Source: a bacterium
Lineage (GTDB): Bacteria > Vulcanimicrobiota > Vulcanimicrobiia > Vulcanimicrobiales > SCRA01
Direction: 5' to 3'
Assembly (NCBI GenBank): GCA_004297985.1
Contig: SCRA01000019.1
Location: 25,720-89,719, forward strand
Length of the DNA stretch: 64,000 nucleotides
In this document: piece by piece, positions 40,800-47,886 of the stretch
How the letters are laid out: the number at the start of each line of letters is the position of its first letter
How positions within the stretch are numbered: position 1 is the first letter of the stretch
Position numbers and translations under genes: made by a program
Notes under the pieces: model-generated
Seen by the model: the letters and a program-made list of their open reading frames with translations, nothing else
Databases searched by the model: none
Told to the model about the DNA's origin: nothing

Positions 40800-41556
40800 G
40801 CTACGCTGGTTCGGAGTCCTCGTGGTTGCGGCGGCCTTGGCGCTCGGTGCCTGCGGGAAGATCGTCACGCTGCCTCCGGGCAGCAATCCAAACGTGGGTA
40901 TTCCGGCGGGCTCTATGCTGGTTCGCTTCCGCACCGCCGGTGCGATGAACTTTCAGAAGTATCAGTACCTCATCGTCGTCAACACCACCGGGTCGGGTAT
41001 CACCCCGTACGCCAACGCGCAGTCGACGGGGAGCTATCAGAACTTCTCCTTCGCGTTCCAGGTGACCGGACCCGCCCCTGGGACCGCCCAGACGGCGCTC
41101 CTGCAGTATTACACCATCCCCGGCGGCGGACCCAACAGCGTTCGCGTCAATCAGCCGCCGATTCCCGCGGGCATCGTCCTGCTGACGCCCAACGACAACG
41201 GTCAGGGAACGGAGTTCAGCGTGCTCTTCCCGCGCGCGCTCTTCTACCTGCCAAGTCCGGCCTCGCCCTCGCCCGGCCCCATCCCCAGCGCGACCCCGCT
41301 TCCCGTTGGGCTTCCAAATCCCGTTCCGACGACCACCCCGCAGCAGACGTGGTACTTCAACTTCTTCACGCTGGATGCCACGACGACGTCACCGATTGAC
41401 GCGCTCGGTGCCACGGGTATCAGTGATACGTCGTTCAGCCAGCCCTTGCTGACGACCGCGACGTTCGATCAGCAGATCTACAAGCCCGCCGGCGCCGATC
41501 AGGTGTCGGATCCGGCGGCCTTCATCAGCGGCGGGGAGATCATCAACGCGCCCTGA
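40798..41556 (+). CDS. Predicted lipoprotein, unknown function
   Basis: A 252-residue protein with a lipoprotein signal (MLRWFGVLVVAAALALGAC, lipobox LGAC). The mature part is rich in Thr, Gln, Pro and aromatic residues and has a Pro/Ser linker (LPSPASPSPGPIPSATPLP) near residue 160. No cysteines or known domain are seen. ATG 40798 follows GAGAGGTGG and shares CATG with the divergent lnt start. Its location beside lnt and lptD suggests an envelope role; unrecognised otherwise. Confidence 0.7.
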   Translation: MLRWFGVLVVAAALALGACGKIVTLPPGSNPNVGIPAGSMLVRFRTAGAMNFQKYQYLIVVNTTGSGITPYANAQSTGSYQNFSFAFQVTGPAPGTAQTALLQYYTIPGGGPNSVRVNQPPIPAGIVLLTPNDNGQGTEFSVLFPRALFYLPSPASPSPGPIPSATPLPVGLPNPVPTTTPQQTWYFNFFTLDATTTSPIDALGATGISDTSFSQPLLTTATFDQQIYKPAGADQVSDPAAFISGGEIINAP

Positions 41557-41595
41557 CCGACGCACCTCGACACGACACACCGGAGGCAGCATACC

Positions 41596-41847
41596 ATGCA
41601 GCTCCTGACCACCATCGACCGCGCCACCCTCGAGCACTCGACGCTCCTGGCCGAGTCGAACGAGTTCGCGATCTATCAGCTCGAGAACGATACCTATTCG
41701 TTGGTCCACCGCCATGCCGGCGTCGAGTGGCAGGCGATCACGCTCTCGGGCGACGGCCTCTTCCGCGTCATGGAGCTCGTCGCGCGCGCGGGCCGTGCCC
41801 TTTATCGGGATCTCGCAGGCGACCTCTCCCGGGCGCGTAAGCCGTAG
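41596..41847 (+). CDS. Small conserved-looking hypothetical protein
   Basis: An 83-residue soluble protein with no signal or membrane segment, mixed alpha/beta composition (SNEFAIYQLENDTYSLVHRH). A good Shine-Dalgarno (GGAGG, 9-nt spacing) precedes ATG 41596, 39 nt after the lipoprotein stop, so the two are probably co-transcribed. I do not recognise it. Confidence 0.55.
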   Translation: MQLLTTIDRATLEHSTLLAESNEFAIYQLENDTYSLVHRHAGVEWQAITLSGDGLFRVMELVARAGRALYRDLAGDLSRARKP

Positions 41848-41854
41848 AGAACCT

Positions 41855-41877
41855 CGTTCGGCGCCTTGGTCCGAACG
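41855..41877. terminator. Hairpin between convergent small gene and lptD
   Basis: A perfect 7-bp stem (CGTTCGG / CCGAACG) with a 9-nt loop in the 49-bp gap between convergent genes. No U-tract, but the position fits a bidirectional terminator. Confidence 0.45.
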
Positions 41878-41896
41878 CCATCAGAGACCCCCTGTC

Positions 41897-44398
41897 TCAA
41901 CCGCCGTAGGTGAAGCTCTGCGGGATGATCGGGCCGTTCTGATTGATCCCGAAGTTCGCCGCGCGGCTGGGGAAGGCCAGCAGGTTGATGGTGGCGTCGA
42001 ACTCCTTGAGGTCCTGGCGGTAGCTGAGCTGGATCTCGTAGCAATCGCCGACGATGTGGCGATAGTAGATGGCCTTGTTGAGGATGCCTCGCTGGCCGAA
42101 GACACCGCCGTAGAAAACGTTGGCCGAGACCTGGATCTCGCTGTCGTGACCGAACGGCGTCGCCACCTGCACGTTGGTGGGTCCGAACTTCGAGAAGCTG
42201 GGGTCGTAGGAGCCGCCCAACTGGACATAAGCAACTCTGAACGGCCGCAGCGTCAGCTGATACGAGACCGGCTGAGCGATGTGGTTGAAGCTGGTGCCCG
42301 TCGAGAGCGTGAGGTTGTAGTAGCTCTCGTTGAAGATGCGCAGCACGTCCTGCGCCGATGACGAGTTGCCGCCCAGCACGTCGAGGGTTTGAAAGGGTCC
42401 GAAGCGGTTGCCGTTGGTGTTGACTTCGTTGTAGCTCAGCGAATTGGTGGCATGGCGCCCGAACGTGGAGGAGAGCGACATGTTCTGGGTGATCTGCGCC
42501 TTCTCGTCGCCCGTGCCGTAGCGGTCTTGGCGGACGTTCACGCCCACGTCGAAGTCGGTGTTGTTGAAGATGCGATAGTAGATCGGCCCCAGCGAGAGGT
42601 TGGCTTCCTCTTTGCTGGTCTCGACGTTATCGGGAAACTCGTGATAGCGCCCCGCGACGAAGTTCACCGAATACGGGAAGCGCGCGAAGGAGCGCAGATG
42701 CGGGCGCAGCGTGATCTCCGGCAGCCTGTCGATGCCGGCGAGGAACGTCTGATTGGTCTTGTCGACCGTGATGTCGGTGTCGAACGCCTGGCCCGTGATG
42801 TGCGTCAGCGTGTTGAGGTGCAGATCGTCGGTGTTCCCCGATGTGAAGAGCTCGTTGCGGTTGGAGGATTGGCTGATGTTGATCTGCTGGCTGACGCGCG
42901 GCGTCAGCTGGCGGCTATCCGTGAAGCCGTAGGAAGTGTTCGACTGCTGACTTCCCGATTGGTAACGCGAGAAGGTATAGTTCTCCTGACCGCGCGTTCC
43001 GGTGTACGAGACGCTGGAGTTCAGCGAGAACGACGGTGGGAGGTAGACGAAGGGGCCGTAGTTGCCGTTGTAGGTGAAGGCGAAGTTGCCGCGTAGGCGC
43101 TGCGAGAAGTTCTCGTTGTCGTTGAGCGAGAGGTTGTAGCGCTTCTGCCCTCCGCTGAGCTTGTTGTAGTTGAAGTCGTCGAAGTTGATCGAGCCGCTGC
43201 GCCGGTTGTCCTTGCGGTGATAGAAGGCCACGTAGCCCATCTCCATGCCCAGCTTCTGGAAGAAGTTGAGGACGTAGTAGCCGTACCAGTCGTCGCTGCG
43301 GTAGAAGCCGAGCCGCTCCTTGGCGAAGACGCCGGTGGTCTGCGTGTAGCCGATCTCCGGCGTGGAACTGGTGTAGGCTCGCCCAGGGCGGCGCGTCAAG
43401 CCGATCACCAGCACGGGAATGTAGGCTACCGGGATGAGCCCCAGGTAGAGCACCGCCTTGCGCGCCACCAGCTTGTCGCCGGGATAGATGTCCGCCGAGC
43501 GCGACTCGAAGTGGTAGCCCCCCTTGGGGTCCTCGCAGGTGGTGAACGACGATCGCTCGATGTGCGTCGTGCCGCTGCGCAGCGTTTCGATGCGCGTACC
43601 CGTGTAGTAGAGGCGGCCGTGCTCCACGCCCTCGGTCGTGGCTCCAGATCCCCCCGTGAGCGTCGCCAAGCCCTTGTCGGTATCGAAGGTGATCAGCGTC
43701 GCATTGAGGACGGCATCGCCGCGCTGGTTGCGCAGGCTCGGGTGCCCCGTGATGCTGATCGTGTGCTCACCGTCGTAGTGCGCCTGCTCGCCGCTGAGGA
43801 TCACGTCACGATAGTAGACGCGCACGTTCCCCTCGGCATCCATGGGCTGATGCTCGGCATTGGTGCCGATGACGCGGTCCGCCACGACGGCTACCTGATC
43901 GGGCCCCAGCGTGGGAATCGGCGTGGGACCGGCCGGAGAGGGCATCTCCGTCGGTAACGGTGAGGCTCCAGCCGGCGGGATGGTGGGCGTGGGAGTCGGC
44001 GGCACGCCGGATGGTAAGGGGCTCGGATGCACGAGGAAGACGGGGCCCGGGCTGCCCGACGGTGCCGGCGTGGGCGTGGGAGGCGGCGGAGGCGTGGCCG
44101 ACGGCGGCGTAGGCGTGGGTTGCGTCGGCACCAGAATCGGGAAGCCCTGACCGGGGCGGGAGAACGGCAGCGGCGTCAACGCGGGCGAGGCCGCGGGTGA
44201 AGGCGATGATGAAGGCGATGCGGACGGAGACGGCGACGGTGACTCGGCCGGTGTCGCGCTGGGGAACGCCTGTGCGATACTGCACGGTGAGAGCGCGGCG
44301 GGTGCGGTGTTGGTGTCCCCTGAGCGTTGCGCGGCACGCGCGGGGAGAAGTGAGACGGTGGTAAAGACGACCGCCAGCAGCAGGGAGACGAATCGCAC
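41897..44398 (-). CDS. lptD: LPS-assembly protein LptD-like, with long Pro/Ser-rich linker
   Basis: An 833-residue outer-membrane protein. A signal peptide (MRFVSLLLAVVFTTVSLLPA) is followed by an unusual low-complexity Pro/Ser/Thr stretch (about residues 45-165, for example TPTPPSATPPPPPTPTPAPS). Then comes an OstA-type jellyroll (VVADRVIGTNAEHQPMDAEG) and a long beta-barrel region with alternating aromatic and polar residues to the end. LptD inserts lipopolysaccharide into the outer leaflet. It directly follows lptF with no gap. The barrel is divergent, so the name rests on domain order and context. Confidence 0.82.
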   Translation of the reverse strand: MRFVSLLLAVVFTTVSLLPARAAQRSGDTNTAPAALSPCSIAQAFPSATPAESPSPSPSASPSSSPSPAASPALTPLPFSRPGQGFPILVPTQPTPTPPSATPPPPPTPTPAPSGSPGPVFLVHPSPLPSGVPPTPTPTIPPAGASPLPTEMPSPAGPTPIPTLGPDQVAVVADRVIGTNAEHQPMDAEGNVRVYYRDVILSGEQAHYDGEHTISITGHPSLRNQRGDAVLNATLITFDTDKGLATLTGGSGATTEGVEHGRLYYTGTRIETLRSGTTHIERSSFTTCEDPKGGYHFESRSADIYPGDKLVARKAVLYLGLIPVAYIPVLVIGLTRRPGRAYTSSTPEIGYTQTTGVFAKERLGFYRSDDWYGYYVLNFFQKLGMEMGYVAFYHRKDNRRSGSINFDDFNYNKLSGGQKRYNLSLNDNENFSQRLRGNFAFTYNGNYGPFVYLPPSFSLNSSVSYTGTRGQENYTFSRYQSGSQQSNTSYGFTDSRQLTPRVSQQINISQSSNRNELFTSGNTDDLHLNTLTHITGQAFDTDITVDKTNQTFLAGIDRLPEITLRPHLRSFARFPYSVNFVAGRYHEFPDNVETSKEEANLSLGPIYYRIFNNTDFDVGVNVRQDRYGTGDEKAQITQNMSLSSTFGRHATNSLSYNEVNTNGNRFGPFQTLDVLGGNSSSAQDVLRIFNESYYNLTLSTGTSFNHIAQPVSYQLTLRPFRVAYVQLGGSYDPSFSKFGPTNVQVATPFGHDSEIQVSANVFYGGVFGQRGILNKAIYYRHIVGDCYEIQLSYRQDLKEFDATINLLAFPSRAANFGINQNGPIIPQSFTYGG

Positions 44399-45553
44399 CT
44401 ATCGGTCCTCGAGGTAGAGCATGATGCCGCCGGCCACACCGGTGACAACGTTGGGGATCCAGGCCGCTGCGAAAGCATTGATCTCGCCGTTGCGTCCGAG
44501 GGCGGCCATCGCCGCCATGAAGAGCTGGTAGACGAAGAGCACGATGATCGAGAGGGTGATGCCCAGCGTGCGTCCCTTCTTCCCGTAGCGCGTGGCCAGA
44601 GGGATACCGATGAGCACGGCGATGAACGCCCCGAAGGGATAGGCGAGCTTCTGCGCCAGCGTGATCTCGAGGATGCCGACGGAGGGGCCGCCCAGGCCCT
44701 GCGCCTTCATGGCGTTGACCTGCGTACCGAGCTGCTTCGACGACATCGTGTATGGATCGGTATTCGAGGTGGAGAGGAATTGCGAGGCGGTCTCCTGCAG
44801 CGGCAAGGGGACCGTCACGGTCTTTCCGGTCAGGCTGTATGCCACCGTGCCGTCGGGGCGAAAGGCAACCTGACGCGTGTTCTGAAGGATCAGCTCCTCG
44901 TTTTCGATGAAGGCACGCTTCGCCGTCGTCACCTTCTGGAAGAAGTCGCTTTTCCCCGGCTCGAAGATCATCACGCCGTCCATCGTTCGTCCGTCGGACT
45001 CCATGCTGTTGACGTAGAAGATCCGTCCGCTGTCGGGATCGCGGCGGAAGAACTGCGGCTCTACGGGAAGCGTCGCCGTGCGGTAGACGATTTGGTAGAA
45101 GGAGCGCGTGGAGAGGTCGACGGTGTACGGTGTGACATGCTCGTTGATGAGATACGTCGAGATGAAGATGATGATGCCGCACAGCAAGAGTGGTGCCGAG
45201 ATGCGCAGGAAGCTCACGCCGCTGGTGCGCAGTGCGGTGATCTCGTTGTCCGCGGCTAGGCGTCCAAAGGCCATCATCGTCGCGAAGAGGCAGGCGAAGG
45301 GTGCGGCCATCGGGATCACCAGCGGCACGCGGAAGACCAAGAAACGGAGCACGAGGCCAACCGGCGCGTGCGCGTTGATGATGTAGTCCGCTGCTAAGAA
45401 GAAGAAGTTGATGAACTCGAAGAGCAGAAAGGCGGCCAGCGCAAAGCCGAAGGGTCCTATGCACTCGGCGAGTAGGTAGCGGTCGAGGATGGAGAGCGCG
45501 ACGCCCCCGCTGGGCGGCGTGGCGCGCACGGCTCTCAGGCTGCTGGTTGCCAT
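44399..45553 (-). CDS. lptF: LptF/LptG family LPS export permease (YjgP/YjgQ)
   Basis: A 384-residue permease: two membrane helices at the N-terminus (LLFEFINFFFLAADYI), DNEITALRTSGVSFLRI, the typical coupling-helix segment, a periplasmic jellyroll in the middle, and C-terminal helices with AQKLAYPFGAFIAVLIGIPL. It works with LptB, normally as an LptF-LptG heterodimer; only one copy is visible here. It lies between the transglycosylase gene and lptD on the same strand. Confidence 0.9.
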   Translation of the reverse strand: MATSSLRAVRATPPSGGVALSILDRYLLAECIGPFGFALAAFLLFEFINFFFLAADYIINAHAPVGLVLRFLVFRVPLVIPMAAPFACLFATMMAFGRLAADNEITALRTSGVSFLRISAPLLLCGIIIFISTYLINEHVTPYTVDLSTRSFYQIVYRTATLPVEPQFFRRDPDSGRIFYVNSMESDGRTMDGVMIFEPGKSDFFQKVTTAKRAFIENEELILQNTRQVAFRPDGTVAYSLTGKTVTVPLPLQETASQFLSTSNTDPYTMSSKQLGTQVNAMKAQGLGGPSVGILEITLAQKLAYPFGAFIAVLIGIPLATRYGKKGRTLGITLSIIVLFVYQLFMAAMAALGRNGEINAFAAAWIPNVVTGVAGGIMLYLEDR

Positions 45554-45560
45554 CCGCCGC

Positions 45561-46100
45561 CTACGAGCCGAAGTCCGCGAGCACGCGCGACACGTATTGG
45601 CGCGTCTCGTGGAAGGGCGGGACCCCGCGGTAGCGGTCGACGGCGCGAGGCCCGGCGTTGTAGGCGGCTACCGCCAGCTTCACGTTGCCGTGGTAACGCG
45701 TCAGCAAGTCGTGAAGGTAACGCGTCCCGCCGACGAGGTTCTGCCAGGGGTCGAAGGGATCGTCCACGCGGTAGGCTCGGGCCGTCTCCGGCATGATCTG
45801 CATCAGGCCCATCGCCCCGCTCCGCGAGCGGGCCGTCGCATTCCCGTCGGACTCCGCTTTCACCATGGCGTAGGCGAGGCGCTCGGGGACACGGCTCTGC
45901 ACCGAGGCGGCCGAAACCATTTGGCGTAGCGAGCCGCCCGCCGGCGCCGGCGGCAACATGCCGCCCGACCCGCAACCGGCCAATGCGGCGGCGAGCACGA
46001 GGGCGGTTGCCGAGAGCAGCAGCGGTCGCAGCAAAGTAGAGCCAGTTTGTCGGCCCGTGCGTTCCTTACCTTTGGGGGTGCTGCGGAGTTGCTTCTTCAC
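45561..46100 (-). CDS. Lytic transglycosylase domain lipoprotein (SLT family)
   Basis: A 179-residue protein: basic N-terminus, membrane segment and lipobox LAGC near residue 43, then a compact SLT domain with the catalytic Glu in AMVKAESDGNA, GAMGLMQIMPETA and AVAAYNAGPRAV. It cleaves peptidoglycan glycan strands with formation of anhydromuramic acid, at the membrane. GTG 46100. It is first in the slt-lptF-lptD operon and its start lies only 56 bp from mraZ on the opposite strand, next to the MraZ boxes. Confidence 0.9.
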   Translation of the reverse strand: MKKQLRSTPKGKERTGRQTGSTLLRPLLLSATALVLAAALAGCGSGGMLPPAPAGGSLRQMVSAASVQSRVPERLAYAMVKAESDGNATARSRSGAMGLMQIMPETARAYRVDDPFDPWQNLVGGTRYLHDLLTRYHGNVKLAVAAYNAGPRAVDRYRGVPPFHETRQYVSRVLADFGS

Positions 46101-46117
46101 TTGCCCTAATGTATAGT
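46089..46117 (+). promoter_or_regulatory. Predicted mraZ (division cluster) promoter
   Basis: TTGCTT (46089-46094) and TATAGT (46112-46117) separated by exactly 17 bp form a good sigma-70-type promoter. Transcription would start near 46124, about 33 nt before the mraZ GTG at 46157. This argues against the ATG at 46109 as start, since it would lie upstream of the transcript. Confidence 0.65.
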
Positions 46118-46151
46118 GGTTGCAAATGGTTGCAAGTGGGGCCAGGTGGTA
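46117..46151 (+). promoter_or_regulatory. MraZ operator: four TGG boxes at 10-bp spacing
   Basis: TGGTT (46117), TGGTT (46127), TGGGG (46137) and TGGTA (46147) are each separated by 5 nt. The known E. coli MraZ operator is three TGGGN repeats with 5-nt spacers, so the period and core agree. The boxes overlap the predicted transcription start, which fits repression of the cluster by its own first product. Confidence 0.7.
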
Positions 46152-46156
46152 AATCA

Positions 46157-46597
46157 GTGGCGACCGAGTTCCCCCGTTTTACCGGGTCGTTCGAGCTCCG
46201 GCTCGACGACAAGGGGCGGCTGGTGGTACCTGCCCGGGTCCGCGAGCGGCTCGGCGGGGCCTTCGTCATCACGATCGCGCCGCCTGACCCCTGTCTTGCT
46301 ATCTACCCCCAGGGGGCTTGGGAAGCGTTCTGTGCCCGCCTGGAGGCCGCGCCACGGAAGGATGAGCAGTATCGCCGCTTCGTCCGCGAGCTCTTCGGCA
46401 ATACCGAGGAGGTTGCAACGGACGGGCAGGGGCGGCTCCTCATCCCTCCCGGACTGCGGAGGATCGCAGGGATCGAACGGGAGGTGGTACTCGTCGGGTC
46501 GCTGACGCGCGTGGAAGTGTGGAGCGCGGAGGCGTATCGCCGGCAACCGGACGTTGAGAACGTCGCCGATCTGATGACGGAGCTCGGCCTCTACTGA
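46157..46597 (+). CDS. mraZ: Division/cell wall cluster transcriptional repressor MraZ
   Basis: A 146-residue AbrB-like protein with two SpoVT/AbrB repeats: GSFELRLDDKGRLVVPARVR near residue 10 and EEVATDGQGRLLIPPGLRR near 90, both with the DxKGR/DxxGR core. MraZ forms a ring that binds TGG repeats before its own gene; four such boxes are present. GTG 46157 follows AGGTGG. It is the first gene of the dcw cluster, and its stop shares one base with the rsmH ATG. Confidence 0.95.
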   Translation: MATEFPRFTGSFELRLDDKGRLVVPARVRERLGGAFVITIAPPDPCLAIYPQGAWEAFCARLEAAPRKDEQYRRFVRELFGNTEEVATDGQGRLLIPPGLRRIAGIEREVVLVGSLTRVEVWSAEAYRRQPDVENVADLMTELGLY

Positions 46598-47481
46598 TGG
46601 ATGCGGGGCATGTCCCCGTTCTCTTCGGCGAGGCGCTCGAGTATCTGGGGATTCGTCCGGGGGGGACCTACGTCGACGCTACGTTCGGCGGCGGCGGCCA
46701 CTCGCGGGGGATCCTGGACCGTCTGACCTCCGGGCGACTGATCGCCTTCGACGCCGACCCCCAGGCGCGCGAGCGATGTCGAGACTTTCCGGCCGAGCGA
46801 TTCACGCTGGTGAACGCCAACTTTCGTGAGTTGGACCACCGGCTCGACGAGTTGGGCGTTGCAGCCATCGACGGGATCCTCTACGACTTGGGGGTCTCCT
46901 CGATGCAGTTGGATGTCGCCGAGCGCGGCATGAGTTTTCGTGAGGAGGCGCCGTTGGATATGCGACTGGATCCGACAACCGGCCCGACGGCCGCCGATAT
47001 GTTGGGGACATTGAGCGAGCGCGAGTTGGCACAGGTCATCTTCGAGTACGGGCAGGAGCGCGCCGCGCGGCGGATCGCCCGCGCGATCGTCCGCCGCCGC
47101 GACGAAGGGCGCCTCCCCGCCACCACCACGGCCTTGGCCGCGTTGATCTCCGGCGTTCTCCATCGTTACGGCCACCGCGAGCGCATCCACCCCGCCACTC
47201 GTACCTTTCAAGCGCTGCGCATCGCCGTCAACGACGAGTTGAATGCCCTGCAGGAGTCGCTCGTTCAAGCCACCGATCGCCTTGTCGAAGGCGGGCGCAT
47301 CGTCGTCATCTCCTTCCATTCGCTGGAAGACAAGATCGTCAAAGAGCATTTTCGGAGCGACCGCCGCCTGGAAGTGCTGACCCGCAAACCCGTCACGCCG
47401 AGCGAGGCCGAACAGCAGGCCAACCCTCGCGCTCGGAGCTCGAAGCTTCGCGCCGCTCGCAAGCTGGAGGAGACGCCGTGA
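46597..47481 (+). CDS. rsmH: 16S rRNA (cytosine-1402 N4) methyltransferase RsmH (MraW)
   Basis: A 294-residue methyltransferase. Landmarks are HVPVLFGEALEYL, the SAM loop DATFGGGGHSRGIL, ILYDLGVSSMQLD, THRTFQ-type ATRTFQALRIAVNDELN and VISFHSLEDKIVK. It methylates C1402 in the decoding centre and is a standard second member of dcw clusters. Overlap is 1 nt with mraZ and 4 nt with ftsL. Confidence 0.97.
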   Translation: MDAGHVPVLFGEALEYLGIRPGGTYVDATFGGGGHSRGILDRLTSGRLIAFDADPQARERCRDFPAERFTLVNANFRELDHRLDELGVAAIDGILYDLGVSSMQLDVAERGMSFREEAPLDMRLDPTTGPTAADMLGTLSERELAQVIFEYGQERAARRIARAIVRRRDEGRLPATTTALAALISGVLHRYGHRERIHPATRTFQALRIAVNDELNALQESLVQATDRLVEGGRIVVISFHSLEDKIVKEHFRSDRRLEVLTRKPVTPSEAEQQANPRARSSKLRAARKLEETP

Positions 47482-47885
47482 TCGCGGCGCGCATCCTCCC
47501 TTCCCCCGAGCCGCAGCGGCGCGAGCGCGAGCAGACGCGGCCACGGCGCGCTGCAGCGATGCGCCGCGCCATCTGGCTGCGAATCGTCGTGTGTGCTTCG
47601 TTGCCCTTCCTCCTGGTGATGGCCTACGTAGCGCTCTTCGCCCACGTGACCAGCCTCGGTTACACCTATGCGCGGGCGGAGAGCGATCTCCAGCGTGCCC
47701 GTGCGGAACACCTACAATTGGAGGATGAAGTCGCCCGCCTCCAATCGCCGCAACGACTGGCCGCCATGGCCAAGCGCCTCGGCATGAAGGATCCCGGTAC
47801 GGAGATGGTGGTGCGCCTGGTGCCGCCGCCGACGGTGGCGACCCGTTGGCCGCTCCCGTTGGGTACGATCTTCCGGATGCGGTAG
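47478..47885 (+). CDS. ftsL: Cell division protein FtsL-like
   Basis: A 135-residue bitopic protein: basic cytoplasmic N-terminus (about 30 residues), one membrane helix (RIVVCASLPFLLVMAYVALF), then a coiled coil (ARAESDLQRARAEHLQLEDE) and RLAAMAKRLGMKDPG, typical of FtsL/DivIC. It forms a complex with FtsB and FtsQ that activates FtsWI. Recognition relies on topology and position between rsmH and ftsI. Confidence 0.85.
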   Translation: MIAARILPSPEPQRREREQTRPRRAAAMRRAIWLRIVVCASLPFLLVMAYVALFAHVTSLGYTYARAESDLQRARAEHLQLEDEVARLQSPQRLAAMAKRLGMKDPGTEMVVRLVPPPTVATRWPLPLGTIFRMR

Positions 47886-47886
47886 C

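Noticed and set aside
46109..46156. ATG 46109 as the mraZ start
   Set aside because: It lies upstream of the predicted transcription start, inside promoter and MraZ-box sequence, and encodes a leader unlike MraZ. GTG 46157 has a Shine-Dalgarno.
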